From positions 1-51,588 of the forward strand of contig JACQEO010000021.1 in the NCBI GenBank assembly GCA_016200545.1: a stretch of DNA of 51,588 bases, given 5' to 3'. This DNA comes from Deltaproteobacteria bacterium. GTDB lineage: Bacteria > Desulfobacterota > Binatia > UTPRO1. A model generated the notes under the pieces. That model had not been told where the DNA came from. It was given only the letters and a program-made list of their open reading frames with translations, and did not search any database. Both the position numbers and the translations under genes were made by a program. Of this stretch, positions 43,047 through 51,449 are shown in pieces. Each line of letters starts with the position of its first letter. Position 1 is the first letter of the stretch.

Positions 43047-43430
43047 ATGAGCATGACGAGCGACGGCGAAGAGACCACCGCGTGCGCGGCGGCCGCTCAG
43101 CTGCGGAGCGGTGGGTACGAGTACGGCTGGTTCGGCGGGCGCGCGAACGATCTCGACGATCGCCGTCACGTCGCGTTCCCGATCATCAGTGTCGAAGCGG
43201 ACGGCGACCGCCTCGTCTTCCGTTTCGATTGGAAGGGCGCGGTCGTGAGCGGCCGGTTCTACGGCCGGTCGTTCACCGGCACGTGGCGGCAGAGCACCGG
43301 TGACGGTGAAGTCGCGCTCGAGTTCACCTCCGACTTCGCGAGCGCCGAAGGTTGGTGGACGCTACCCCACGAGCCCGCCCGCCACCGCGCCTTCATCCGT
43401 CGCGGCCTTGGTGAGCGGAACCATGGCTGA
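43047..43430 (+). CDS. Hypothetical protein
   Basis: A 127-residue beta-rich protein of unknown function (GYEYGWFGGRANDLDDRRHVAF, VEADGDRLVFRFDWKGAVVSGRFYGRSFTGTWRQ, GEVALEFTSDF, GWWTLPHE). The alternating strands suggest a small lipocalin-like or jelly-roll fold. No signal sequence. Its last eight bases overlap the start of the YgfZ-like gene, so translation is probably coupled. Confidence 0.65.
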   Translation: MSMTSDGEETTACAAAAQLRSGGYEYGWFGGRANDLDDRRHVAFPIISVEADGDRLVFRFDWKGAVVSGRFYGRSFTGTWRQSTGDGEVALEFTSDFASAEGWWTLPHEPARHRAFIRRGLGERNHG

Positions 43431-44481
43431 GAGCACACTCAGCGCGGGTGCGCGACACGGCGCGTCCGTCGTTGTCGACGGGTGGACAGTCGCCGCCGCC
43501 TACGACGATCCCGCTCGGGAGTATGCGGCGCTGCGTGACGACGCGGCGCTCGTCGATCTGGCGTTCCGAACGCGCGTACGCGTCGTCGGCGCCGATCGCG
43601 TCGATTTTCTTCAGGGCATGCTCTCGAACGACGTCCGACGACTGGCGACCGGAGAGGGCTGCCGCGCGTTACTGCTCACCGAGCAGGGGAAGGTCGTCGC
43701 CGACTGCGTCGTACTCGCGCTTGCCGACGCGCTCGTGCTCGACGCGCGGACGCTGGCGATCGCGCGCGCGCTCGCCGCGCTTGCGCGCTACATCGTCGCC
43801 GACGACGTCGAGCTCGTGCCGGAGGATACGACGCATGCGATCGGTGTCTTCGGGCCGGGCGCGAACGATGCGCTCGCGCGCCGCGGGATCACACCGCCCG
43901 CGGCGTCCTACGCGCACGAGCTGCACGAGACGGAGGTCGGTCCGCTACGCGTCGTGCGGGTGCCCGAGCCCGGAGCCGGCGGTTTTGTCTGTCTCGTGCC
44001 GCGCGACCGGGCGGAGGCCTGGTGGCGGTCGTGCGTTGACGCCAGGATCCCGCGCGCCGGCTTCGAGGCCTTCGAGACGTTGCGGATCGAGAGCGGCGTA
44101 CCGGCCGACGGCGTCGACATCGGCCCGGAGACGATCGCCCTCGAGGCGCCACTCGAGGCGGCGATCAGCTTCGGCAAAGGCTGCTACCTCGGCCAAGAGG
44201 TCATCGAGCGCGTCTCCGCCCGCGGGCACGTGAACCGCAGGCTCGTCGGTTTGCTGATCGCCGCCGCGGCGATGCCGCGCGCCGGCGACGTGATCGCGGC
44301 GGGTGACAAGGAGATCGGACGCGTGACGAGCGTGGCCTGGTCGTGGCGTCTCGAGAAGCCGGTTGCGCTCGGCTACGTGCGTCGCGAGCACGTCGCGCCG
44401 GGAACGCGCCTCGAGGTGCGCGCCGCGGCGGGCGTGCTGGCCGCGACCGTGCAGACGCCGCCGGCGACACCGACGAATTGA
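43423..44481 (+). CDS. YgfZ/GcvT-domain folate-binding protein
   Basis: A 352-residue protein of the YgfZ group. It keeps the GcvT-like N-domain (VDFLQGMLSNDVRRL, CRALLLTEQGKVVADCVVL) and the diagnostic KGCYLGQEVIERVSARGHVNRRLVGL motif. YgfZ proteins bind tetrahydrofolate and assist iron-sulfur cluster enzymes such as MiaB. The gene product is cytoplasmic. Start is the ATG within the end of the previous gene, with GGTGAG upstream. It converges with the CofC gene. Confidence 0.9.
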   Translation: MAESTLSAGARHGASVVVDGWTVAAAYDDPAREYAALRDDAALVDLAFRTRVRVVGADRVDFLQGMLSNDVRRLATGEGCRALLLTEQGKVVADCVVLALADALVLDARTLAIARALAALARYIVADDVELVPEDTTHAIGVFGPGANDALARRGITPPAASYAHELHETEVGPLRVVRVPEPGAGGFVCLVPRDRAEAWWRSCVDARIPRAGFEAFETLRIESGVPADGVDIGPETIALEAPLEAAISFGKGCYLGQEVIERVSARGHVNRRLVGLLIAAAAMPRAGDVIAAGDKEIGRVTSVAWSWRLEKPVALGYVRREHVAPGTRLEVRAAAGVLAATVQTPPATPTN

Positions 44482-44511
44482 ATGGCGAACCAGCCCGGGA
44501 AGATTACCTTT

Positions 44512-44538
44512 GCGGCGTGCGCGGCGTGCGCGGCGTGC
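44512..44538. repeat. Three tandem copies of a 9-bp repeat
   Basis: GCGGCGTGC is repeated three times without mismatch in the short gap between the convergent ygfZ-like and cofC genes. Likely a slippage product; such gaps accumulate these. Confidence 0.8.
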
Positions 44539-44540
44539 GC

Positions 44541-45194
44541 TCAGGCGCTCGGACGGAACGGTACGACGCCGAGACGCATCGCCTCGCGATACGTCGCGGT
44601 CGCGCTCTCGGTGCTCGCGAACGCGGCGAGGTCGTCGGGGACGTCGACGTCGAAGCCGATGCGCACGTTCCGCCAGATCCTGCACGCTACGTGATGACGC
44701 TCGGCGGCGGTGACGTGGCGCTCGAGGCTGCGCCCGCCGAAGCACGGCGGAACGACCCCGCCTGGGCTGCGCACGATCGCGTTCGTACCGGTGCCCTCTT
44801 TCGAGGGGACGAGGGCGACGCCCGGTCGCGGCGTCCGCGCGAGTAGCTCGTCGACATCGGCGGCGCGGAGTAGCGGCACGTCGGAGAGCACGACGACGAC
44901 GGTGCTCGCGCCCTGGCGCAGCGCCGCGTCGGTTGCGAGCGCCACGGCGCCGTTCAGTCCCCGCGGTACGCCTTCGTCGACGACCCCGGCGCCGATCGTG
45001 CGCGCGTGTGCCGCCAGCCGCTCGTCGGCGGTGACGACGAGAACGCGGTCGAGCCGTGTCGTCGCGACCAGCGCTGCCAGGACGTCGGCGAACATGGCGT
45101 ACGTCACCGCGACGCGATCCGCGTCGGAGAGCAGGGTGCCGAGCCGGGTCTTGGCGAGCGACAACGGCTTGGCGGGAACGAGCGCGACGTGCAC
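44541..45194 (-). CDS. cofC: 2-phospho-L-lactate/phosphoenolpyruvate guanylyltransferase (CofC/FbiD-like)
   Basis: A 217-residue nucleotidyltransferase of the CofC/FbiD family: VALVPAKPLSLAKTRLGTLLS at the start (GTP-binding), VLVVTADERL, then LSDVPLLRAADVDELL, PSKEGTGTNAIV and the C-terminal FDVDVPDDLAAF. The enzyme guanylylates phospholactate or phosphoenolpyruvate early in coenzyme F420 synthesis. Other F420 genes are not in the window. Start GTG is chosen because GAGGAGATCGC lies just before it; upstream in-frame sequence has no such site. Confidence 0.83.
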   Translation of the reverse strand: MHVALVPAKPLSLAKTRLGTLLSDADRVAVTYAMFADVLAALVATTRLDRVLVVTADERLAAHARTIGAGVVDEGVPRGLNGAVALATDAALRQGASTVVVVLSDVPLLRAADVDELLARTPRPGVALVPSKEGTGTNAIVRSPGGVVPPCFGGRSLERHVTAAERHHVACRIWRNVRIGFDVDVPDDLAAFASTESATATYREAMRLGVVPFRPSA

Positions 45195-45395
45195 GACGCG
45201 ATCTCCTCGGAAGCGGAACCTGCTGGCTTTTAGAGGCGCCCCCACCCGGAGTCAATACGCGCCGCCGGCGGGCGGCCGCGGGTGAGCTCGGCGGGCCGCG
45301 CGCGCGTTCCTTGCGAGCCTCGGAGGGGAACGTTATAAGACGCGCCGCTTCCGCGCCCGCAACGGTCGGGGTAGCATCAGCGCGAGGTCACGCCC

Positions 45396-45977
45396 ATGCG
45401 TATCGTGGCAGGCTCGGCACGTGGACGGCGCCTGCGCGTGCCGCGGGGACGATCGGTGCGGCCGACGGCCGACCGGGTGAAGGAGTCGATCTTTTCGATG
45501 CTCGAGAGTCGCTACGGATGTGAAGGGGTCGCCGTTCTCGACCTGTTTGCCGGGAGCGGCAACCTCGGCATCGAGGCGCTGAGCCGGGGCGCAGCCGAGG
45601 CGGTGTTCGTCGAAACCGACGCGCGGGCCGCCGCGGCGATCCGCGCCAACTTGCAAGCCGCGGGGTTCTCGGGGGAGGTCCTCGTCATGCCGGCGGCGCG
45701 TGCCATTGCGAGCATGCGTGCTCACGGACGGCGTTTCGGCGGCGTGTTCCTCGATCCACCGTACGATCGCGGCTGGGTCGGTCCGACGCTCAGCGCCCTC
45801 GCGGGCGCGGCGCTCGTCCACAACGACGGCTGGATCATCGTCGAGCACGGACGCGATGAAGAACCCGCGGCGCGGGTCGGTGCGCTCACCCGTCGCGACA
45901 GTCGGCGTTACGGCGATACGCGCGTGACCACCTTCGCCGTCGAGCCCAGCGAGGAAGACGTCGATGGCGTCCCCTGA
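45396..45977 (+). CDS. rsmD: 16S rRNA (guanine966-N2)-methyltransferase RsmD
   Basis: A 193-residue RsmD protein. The N-terminus MRIVAGSARGRRLRVP and RPTADRVKESIFSML are family hallmarks; SAM-binding LDLFAGSGNLGIEALSRGA follows, and the catalytic motif is LDPPYDRGW. It methylates G966 of 16S rRNA during ribosome assembly. GAGGTCA precedes the ATG. It leads a three-gene operon and overlaps coaD by 14 bases. Confidence 0.93.
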   Translation: MRIVAGSARGRRLRVPRGRSVRPTADRVKESIFSMLESRYGCEGVAVLDLFAGSGNLGIEALSRGAAEAVFVETDARAAAAIRANLQAAGFSGEVLVMPAARAIASMRAHGRRFGGVFLDPPYDRGWVGPTLSALAGAALVHNDGWIIVEHGRDEEPAARVGALTRRDSRRYGDTRVTTFAVEPSEEDVDGVP

Positions 45978-46479
45978 CGACTCCGCCAGCGCTCCGCGCA
46001 CGGCCGTGTACGCCGGCTCGTTCGATCCGATCACGAACGGCCACGTCGACATCGTCCAGCGCAGCATGCAGGTGTTCGATCAGGTGATCGTCGCCGTCGC
46101 GTTCAATCTCCACAAGGACAGCGCGCTCTTCACGCCGGCCGAACGCGTCGACATGATCGCGACGGTGTTTCAGTCGTCCGCGGGGCGGGTGCGCGCGGAC
46201 AGCTTCTCCGGACTGCTCGTCGACTACGCGCAGGCGATGGACGCGAAGGTGATCATCCGCGGTCTGCGCGCCGTCGCCGATTTCGAGTACGAGTTCCAAA
46301 TGACCATGATGAATCGCCACCTCAAGTCCAACATCGAGACCATCTTCATGATGGCGGGAGAAGCGCACTTCTACACCAGCTCGCGGCTGGTAAAGGAAGT
46401 CGTGTCGCTCGGTGGGGACGTCGAGGGCTTGGTCCCCGAGATCGTGCTGCGGCGCCTGCGCGCCAAGGTGGGGCGATGA
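45964..46479 (+). CDS. coaD: Phosphopantetheine adenylyltransferase
   Basis: A 171-residue CoaD. After an 11-residue N-terminal extension it reads VYAGSFDPITNGHVDIVQRS, where TNGH (24-27) is the T/HxGH nucleotidyltransferase motif. RADSFSGLLVDYA and VIIRGLRAVADFEYEFQM are typical CoaD sequences. Enzyme: transfers AMP from ATP to 4'-phosphopantetheine, the penultimate step of coenzyme A synthesis. The final Gly-Arg is followed by a stop that overlaps the next ATG (ATGA). Confidence 0.95.
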   Translation: MASPDDSASAPRTAVYAGSFDPITNGHVDIVQRSMQVFDQVIVAVAFNLHKDSALFTPAERVDMIATVFQSSAGRVRADSFSGLLVDYAQAMDAKVIIRGLRAVADFEYEFQMTMMNRHLKSNIETIFMMAGEAHFYTSSRLVKEVVSLGGDVEGLVPEIVLRRLRAKVGR

Positions 46480-47699
46480 ACGCCCCCCAGACTCACCCGT
46501 CGATGCCGCTCGCGCGCCGCCTCGCGCTCGTCAAGCCCTCGGCGACCCTCGCCGTGACCGCGGCGACGGCCATGCTCCGCCAACAGGGCAAGGACGTCGT
46601 CGACTTCGGCACCGGCGAGCCCGATTTCGACACCCCCGAGCACATCAAGGCGGCGGCGGTCGCCGCCATGGCCGCCGGGCAGACCAAGTACACGCCGGTC
46701 GGCGGAACGGCGGCGCTCAAGCAGGCGATCGTCACCAAGCTCGCGCGCGATAACCAGCTGACCTACGGCTCCGACGAGGTGATCGCGAGCTGCGGCGGCA
46801 AACACTCGCTCGCGACCGCCTTTCTCGCGCTCTTCCAGGAGGGCGACGAGGTCATCGTCCCGGCGCCGTTCTGGGTGAGCTACGCCGACATGCTGGTGCT
46901 CGCGGGCGCGAAGCCGATCATCGTCCCGACCGACGAGCGTGGAGGTTTCCGCCTGACGCCGGCGGCGCTCGAGGCGGCGATCGGGCCGCGGGTCCGCGCC
47001 GTCATCCTGAACAGCCCCTCCAATCCCGTGGGTGCCGCCTATGACGCCGACGAGCTCGGCGCGCTCAGTGACGTCATCGCGCACCGCGGGCTGCTCGTCA
47101 TCTCCGACGACGTCTACGAGCGTCTCACCTACGGCGGCTTCGTGCAGCGGCATATCCTCGCGCTCCGTCCCGAGTTGCGCCCGCAGGCGCTGGTCGTGAG
47201 CTCGCTCTCCAAGAGCTACGCGATGACCGGTTGGCGTCTCGGCTACACCGCCGGGCCGAAGCACGTCATCGCTGCGATGGCGACCCTGCAAGGGCAGCAG
47301 ACGAGCAATCCGTGCTCGATCACGCAGGCGGCCGCGGTCGCCGCCCTCACCGGGCCGCAGGAGTGCATCGGGCAAATGCTCGCGGAGTTCGCGCGCCGGC
47401 GCGTCTACGTCCTCGAGCGGCTCGCGGCGCTTCCCGAGGTGACGTGTGTGCCGCCGCGCGGAGCGTTCTACGTGTTCCCGAATCTGCGCGCCTATCTCGG
47501 CCGGACGGTCGGCGGCTACGAGCTGCGCTCGGCGTCGGATCTCGCCGCCTATCTCATCGCCGAGTACAACTTGGCGGTCGTCGCCGGCGAGGACTTCGGC
47601 GCGCCGACGCACATTCGCATCTCCTACGCCACGTCGATGGGCGAGCTCGAGAAGGGGATGGACCGTCTCGCGCGCGCCCTGCGCACGATCGCGAGCTGA
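46476..47699 (+). CDS. aspC: Pyridoxal-phosphate aspartate aminotransferase (class I)
   Basis: A 407-residue fold-type I aminotransferase near the AAT-I-beta (Thermus-type) aspartate/prephenate group. FGTGEPDFDTPEHIK, TKYTPVGG, NSPSNPVGAAYDADEL and the PLP Lys in SLSKSYAMTGWRLGY mark it, with RISYATSMGELEKGM at the end for the carboxylate-binding Arg. It interconverts aspartate and oxaloacetate, possibly also aromatic acids. Its ATG overlaps the coaD stop. The symbol is a family-level label. Confidence 0.88.
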   Translation: MNAPQTHPSMPLARRLALVKPSATLAVTAATAMLRQQGKDVVDFGTGEPDFDTPEHIKAAAVAAMAAGQTKYTPVGGTAALKQAIVTKLARDNQLTYGSDEVIASCGGKHSLATAFLALFQEGDEVIVPAPFWVSYADMLVLAGAKPIIVPTDERGGFRLTPAALEAAIGPRVRAVILNSPSNPVGAAYDADELGALSDVIAHRGLLVISDDVYERLTYGGFVQRHILALRPELRPQALVVSSLSKSYAMTGWRLGYTAGPKHVIAAMATLQGQQTSNPCSITQAAAVAALTGPQECIGQMLAEFARRRVYVLERLAALPEVTCVPPRGAFYVFPNLRAYLGRTVGGYELRSASDLAAYLIAEYNLAVVAGEDFGAPTHIRISYATSMGELEKGMDRLARALRTIAS

Positions 47700-47703
47700 G
47701 GCG

Positions 47704-48147
47704 TCAGCGTCCCGCGGGAGTCGCGAGCGGCGGCCGCTCACCGCTGCGCCGATAGCGAAAGTAGTCGGCGAGAATGCGCGCGTGGTCGAACGCCAGCGAT
47801 CGCGGCAGCGTCGTCTCGGTGAAGGTGCGGGCGTCGGCGGCGTCGTCGCTTGCGTGCGGTGTGCCGACGGCGCGACCGATGTAGACGGCGGCGAGCGTGT
47901 GGCGACGCGGGTCGCGCGTGGGATCGGAATAGATGCCGAGGAGCTCGACGAGCCTCACATCGAGGCCGGTCTCCTCGCGCGCCTCCCGCACCGCCGCCGT
48001 TTCGGCGGTCTCACCGATCTCGATGAAGCCGCCGGGGATGGCCCATCCGGGCGGCGGAAAGCGCCGTTCGACGAGGACGATACCGGCGCCGGCGATCTCG
48101 ATGATCACGTCGGCGGTCGGACTCGGTCCTGGTGGTAACGGTGGCAT
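47704..48147 (-). CDS. Nudix hydrolase
   Basis: A 147-residue Nudix protein. The box [25 protein letters not shown] (about residues 41-65) is complete, preceded by [11 protein letters not shown]. The set [12 protein letters not shown] with [23 protein letters not shown] resembles the ADP-ribose pyrophosphatase/NADH-type branch. Substrate unknown. The ATG at 48147 begins near the fold; an earlier TTG at 48207 is a less likely start. It converges with the aminotransferase. Confidence 0.85.
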   Translation of the reverse strand: MPPLPPGPSPTADVIIEIAGAGIVLVERRFPPPGWAIPGGFIEIGETAETAAVREAREETGLDVRLVELLGIYSDPTRDPRRHTLAAVYIGRAVGTPHASDDAADARTFTETTLPRSLAFDHARILADYFRYRRSGERPPLATPAGR

Positions 48148-48270
48148 GAGACGAGCGAGTATACGCGCGCGGTCACGAGGTGTGCGACCGGTCGTTTGCC
48201 TTGACAAGGTGGGACCCCGCCGTTACACGAATACGAATTCTGTGCCCAGCACATCCTCGTGGGGCTCGGA

Positions 48271-49326
48271 ATGAAGGGGGCGCGGCGGTTCATGCTGGCA
48301 CATCTCCTGCTCGAGCCGGGCAAGATCGATTATCGCGAGGTCGAGACCCCGGTCCCTGGACCAGGAGAGGTTGTCGTCCGCGTCTCGGCCGCGCTCACCT
48401 GCGGCACTGATCTGAAGGCCTTCTTGCGCGGTCATCCAAAGATGCCGATGCCGACCCTCTTCGGCCACGAGTTCGCCGGCGACATCGCCGCCTCGGGCTC
48501 CGGCGTCCGCGGCTTCCGCGAAGGCGACGCCGTCATGGCGGTGCCGACCGCGCCTTGCAAGACTTGTTACTATTGCCGGCACAAGCAAGAGAATCTCTGC
48601 ACCATCATCATGGATACGATGGTGCTGGGCGCGTATGCGGAGTACGTGAAGCTCCCCGCGGCGATCGTCGAGACCAACATGTTCCACAAGGAGCGCGCGC
48701 TCGCGTACAGCGAAGCGGCGTTGCTCGAGCCGCTGTCGTGCGTCGTACACGCGATCGACCGACTTGCGCCGCGTCCCGACGACTGCGTGCTGATCATCGG
48801 CGCCGGCGCGATCAGCCTGTTGCATCTCTTGGTGTTGAAGAGCCTCGGTGTCGAGCGTGTCATCGTCCTCGGCCGGCGGCAGCATCGTGCGCAGGCCGCC
48901 ATCGATCTCGGCGCCTCGGTCCTGCTCGCCCCCGACGCGGCGGCGGCGCAGGCGCAAGTCTTGGAGGCCACCGACGGCCGCGGCGCGGACGTCGTGATCG
49001 AATGCACGGGGCAGCCGCAGGTTTGGGAGCAGGCGATCCACTACGTCCGCCGCGGTGGCACCGTCGTGCTCTTCGGAGGCTGTCCGTCGGGCACACGGGT
49101 CTCGTTCGATACCGGCCGTCTGCACTACGACCAGATCACGTTGATCAGCCCGTTCCACTTCACGCCGCGTGACGTGCGCAAGGCGCATCGATTGCTCTCC
49201 GAAGGGCGCATCGACGGCCGGCCGCTGATCAGCGGTACGTACAGGTTCCCCGATCTCGATCAGGTGCTGACCCTCTTGCAGCAGGGTCAGGGCATCAAGT
49301 ACGCGCTCGTTCCGCAAGCGGGCTAG
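48271..49326 (+). CDS. Zinc-dependent MDR alcohol/polyol dehydrogenase (1)
   Basis: A 351-residue medium-chain dehydrogenase. Catalytic zinc site: CGTDLKAF and FGHEFAG; structural zinc: CKTCYYCRHKQENLC. The Rossmann segment VLIIGAGAISLLHLLVLKSLG binds NAD(P). Similar to L-threonine, sorbitol or 2,3-butanediol dehydrogenases; substrate unknown. Start uncertain: ATG 48271 used, ATG 48292 (preceded by GGGGGCG) is a good alternative. It is followed 45 bp later by a second enzyme of the same type. Confidence 0.85.
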   Translation: MKGARRFMLAHLLLEPGKIDYREVETPVPGPGEVVVRVSAALTCGTDLKAFLRGHPKMPMPTLFGHEFAGDIAASGSGVRGFREGDAVMAVPTAPCKTCYYCRHKQENLCTIIMDTMVLGAYAEYVKLPAAIVETNMFHKERALAYSEAALLEPLSCVVHAIDRLAPRPDDCVLIIGAGAISLLHLLVLKSLGVERVIVLGRRQHRAQAAIDLGASVLLAPDAAAAQAQVLEATDGRGADVVIECTGQPQVWEQAIHYVRRGGTVVLFGGCPSGTRVSFDTGRLHYDQITLISPFHFTPRDVRKAHRLLSEGRIDGRPLISGTYRFPDLDQVLTLLQQGQGIKYALVPQAG

Positions 49327-49371
49327 TCAGCCAGCCGCTCCGCTCGGCGCGACGTGCGAGCGGATCTCCTC

Positions 49372-50412
49372 ATGACTCCTACCACCATGCGCGCGGGCGT
49401 CCTCGACGAGAACCTCACCGTTCGGATCGCCGAGCTCGAGGTGCCGACACAAGGGCGCGGTGAGCTGCTCGTGCGCACGCGTGCCTGCGGTATCTGCTCC
49501 GGCGACGTCATGGGCTGGTACATGCGCCGCAAGGCGCCGCTCGTCTTCGGGCACGAGCCGGCCGGCGAGGTCGCCGCGGTGGGTCCAGACGTCGAGGGCT
49601 TCCGTCCGGGCGATCGCGTCTTCGTCCATCATCACGCCCCCTGCTTCGCGTGCGACCTGTGCGCTCGCGGCGAGTTCGTGCAGTGCGAGGAGTGGCGCGT
49701 CGGCCGTCTCGTGCCCGGCGGCATGGCGGAGTACTTCGTCGTCCCGTCCGCGAACGTCCGCGGCGACACGCTGCATCTCCCCGATTCGGTCTCGTTCACG
49801 GACGCCAGCCTGATCGAACCGCTCGCGTGCACCGTGAAGAGCCTGCGGCGCGCCGGGTTGCGTGGCGGTGAGCGCGTCGTCGTCATCGGCCTCGGCATCA
49901 TGGGCCAGCTCCACGTCGTGCTCGCGCGTCATGCCGGCGCCCGGCAGATCATCGGTCTCGATCGCGTGCCGTTCCGCCTCGCGCGCGCCCGCGCCCTCGG
50001 GGCCGACGCCGTGATCCACGTCGACGAGCGCGATCCCATCGAGACCGTGCACGCGCTCACCGCCGGCGCGCGCGCCGACGTCGTCATCGTCGGCCCCGGC
50101 AGCATCGAGGCGATGGAGCTCGGCCTCGCGCTCGCCGGCCGCGGCGCGAGCGTCGTCCTCTTCACCGCGAGCCGTCCGGAGGAGCGTTTGAGCGTGCAGC
50201 CGTACGATCTCTACTTCCGCGAGATCCGCCTGGTTCCGAGCTACTCCTGCGGCCCCAACGACACGCGCGACGCCCTCGATCTCATCACCCGCCGCGTCGT
50301 CACCGCCGCGCAGGTGGTGACGCACGAGTTTCCGCTCGCGGAGATCGCGCAGGCGTATCGCACCGCGGCCGACGCCGGCGCGGCGCTCAAGACGGTCGTC
50401 ACGTTTCCGTAG
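49372..50412 (+). CDS. Zinc-dependent MDR alcohol/polyol dehydrogenase (2)
   Basis: A 346-residue paralogue in tandem with the previous gene. Catalytic ligands lie in CGICSGDV and FGHEPAG; structural zinc in CFACDLCARGEFVQC. The Rossmann motif is VVVIGLGIMGQLHVVLARHAG. LYFREIRLVPSYSCGPNDTRDALDLI in the C-terminal part is typical of sugar-alcohol dehydrogenases. The pair may oxidise related substrates in one pathway; substrate unknown. An upstream in-frame GTG at 49354 is an alternative start. Confidence 0.85.
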   Translation: MTPTTMRAGVLDENLTVRIAELEVPTQGRGELLVRTRACGICSGDVMGWYMRRKAPLVFGHEPAGEVAAVGPDVEGFRPGDRVFVHHHAPCFACDLCARGEFVQCEEWRVGRLVPGGMAEYFVVPSANVRGDTLHLPDSVSFTDASLIEPLACTVKSLRRAGLRGGERVVVIGLGIMGQLHVVLARHAGARQIIGLDRVPFRLARARALGADAVIHVDERDPIETVHALTAGARADVVIVGPGSIEAMELGLALAGRGASVVLFTASRPEERLSVQPYDLYFREIRLVPSYSCGPNDTRDALDLITRRVVTAAQVVTHEFPLAEIAQAYRTAADAGAALKTVVTFP

Positions 50413-50445
50413 CGCCGCGGGTCCGCGTGAGGTGCGGTGCCGTGC

Positions 50446-50579
50446 GCCGGGCGGGGCGAATCGGTTGCGCGCGCCGCGGACCTGGCGGGGCGCCACATCG
50501 AGTGGATCCTTCCGTACGTCGGCGCGCACTCGAAGCACGTACGGCCCGATGCGCGCTCCACCGACTCGCCCCGCCCGGC
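50446..50579. repeat. Palindromic repeat element, copy A
   Basis: About 134 bp. Imperfect inverted arms (GCCGGGCGGGGCGAATCGGT on the left; GCCGGGCGGGGCGAGTCGGT as the complement of the right) surround a 70-bp core at 50478-50547. The same core occurs inverted in copy B with one mismatch. As RNA it would form a long stem with a large loop. No coding function is evident. Confidence 0.85.
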
Positions 50580-50786
50580 CCGCGACGTCGTACCGGACGT
50601 GGAAGGCGCCGCTCCGAGTAGGACGCCGCGTCGCGAGCGAAGCGCTCGCTCGCCGGTCACGAGGATGTGCCACGCTGGCGCTGCCTCCACCGCAGCGGTG
50701 TCTTCCGCGAGGCTGCGTCCTGCCGTTCCGCCGATGCGCGCGAAGCGCGCGAGCCTTCAGTCGTCCGCGACGAGAACGGCGGCGAT
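50580..50786. other. Spacer between palindromic elements
   Basis: Intergenic sequence with small hairpin-prone tracts such as GCGAGCGAAGCGCTCGCTCGC near 50634-50654 and GCGCGCGAAGCGCGCGAG near 50736-50753. No gene supported. The whole 50413-51045 interval is non-coding apart from the repeats and the terminator. Confidence 0.45.
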
Positions 50787-50934
50787 GGGTGGCGGGAGCG
50801 GGCGGGGCCGTGGGCCGCGCGCGTTGGGCCGTACGTGCTTCGAGTGCGCGCCGACGTACGGAAGGATCCACTCGATGTGGCGTCCCGCCAGGTCCGCTGC
50901 GCGCGGCCCACGGCCCCGCCCGCTCCCGCCACCC
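50787..50934. repeat. Palindromic repeat element, copy B
   Basis: About 148 bp. Arms are a perfect 36-bp inverted repeat (50787-50822 and 50899-50934), different in sequence from copy A's arms beyond the shared GC-rich pattern. The internal 70 bp (50826-50895) is the reverse complement of the copy A core, 69/70 identical. A nonautonomous, MITE-like mobile element or a structured RNA family are both possible. Confidence 0.85.
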
Positions 50935-50988
50935 GCCACGACCTCTTTGCGGCGACACGAAGGAGCCGCACTTCCGAGGAGAAGAAAC

Positions 50989-51025
50989 AAAAAAGGCGGC
51001 CGTCCCGAAAGACGCCGCCCTTTTT
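50989..51025 (-). terminator. Rho-independent terminator of the lipoprotein gene
   Basis: On the minus strand GGCGGCGTC, loop TTTCGG, GACGGCCGCC (one bulged base) is followed by a run of six T and further T-rich sequence, 20 bases after the lipoprotein stop. The other strand has a T5 run too, so it may work in both directions. Confidence 0.85.
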
Positions 51026-51045
51026 GACCTCCACTCGTGCGCGAG

Positions 51046-51303
51046 TTACTTGCGCATGTGCTTCATGAAGATCGCTTCCGTCTTTTGCGCCGCAGCCTCG
51101 GCGCGACGAGCCGCATCCTCGACGCGTCCCGCTGCCGCCTCGGCGCGTGCCGCCGCCGACTCGGCCTTGGCCGCTGCCGCCTCGGCGCGCTGTGACGCCG
51201 ACATCGCCTCCGCTGAATCACGCTTCGCGCAACCCATCGTCATCGTGGACACCAGCAGCAGCGCAACTGCACCCCCCGCAAGCTTCTTGGTCATGCTCCG
51301 CAT
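51046..51303 (-). CDS. Alanine-zipper (Lpp-like) outer membrane lipoprotein
   Basis: An 85-residue lipoprotein. The signal sequence MRSMTKKLAGGAVALLLVST continues to a lipobox-like TMGC. The mature part is a heptad coiled coil of Ala, Glu, Arg and Lys (QRAEAAAAKAESAAARAEAA, GRVEDAARRAEAAAQKTEAIF), ending MKHMRK. Like Lpp or other alanine-zipper lipoproteins it would trimerise in the periplasm, and the terminal Lys-rich end could be attached to peptidoglycan by an L,D-transpeptidase. AAAGGAGGTGA before the ATG is a near-perfect ribosome site. Followed by a strong terminator. Confidence 0.88.
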   Translation of the reverse strand: MRSMTKKLAGGAVALLLVSTMTMGCAKRDSAEAMSASQRAEAAAAKAESAAARAEAAAGRVEDAARRAEAAAQKTEAIFMKHMRK

Positions 51304-51411
51304 CTTCTCACCTCCTTTGTCCGCCACCCGGCGTTGCCTGAATCTACGGCCCGTCGTGTGACACAAAATATCCGATGCCGCAAGCGCGGCTACGCGCTCA
51401 CCCCATGCAAA

Positions 51412-51440
51412 CGTATCGTGCGGTGCTACGCGCGCGTCAA
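51412..51440 (-). promoter_or_regulatory. Possible sigma-70-type promoter of the lipoprotein gene
   Basis: On the minus strand TTGACG (51440-51435), a 17-base spacer, then GATACG (51417-51412), about 100 bases before the lipoprotein start. It lies just inside the right terminal repeat. Plausible only. Confidence 0.45.
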
Positions 51441-51449
51441 AAGTTATCA

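Noticed and set aside
44482..44694. A frame starting right after the YgfZ stop (MANQPGKITFAACAACAACA)
   Set aside because: The CAACAACAA part is produced by the 9-bp tandem repeat and the remainder is antisense to cofC.
46371..47741. A minus-strand frame antisense to the aspartate aminotransferase
   Set aside because: Shadow frame; the plus-strand protein has the complete PLP-enzyme signature.
50427..51361. Overlapping open frames through the palindromic repeats
   Set aside because: The shared peptides such as GPYVLRVRADVRKDPLDV simply reflect the repeated 70-bp core; no start site or consistent frame is supported.
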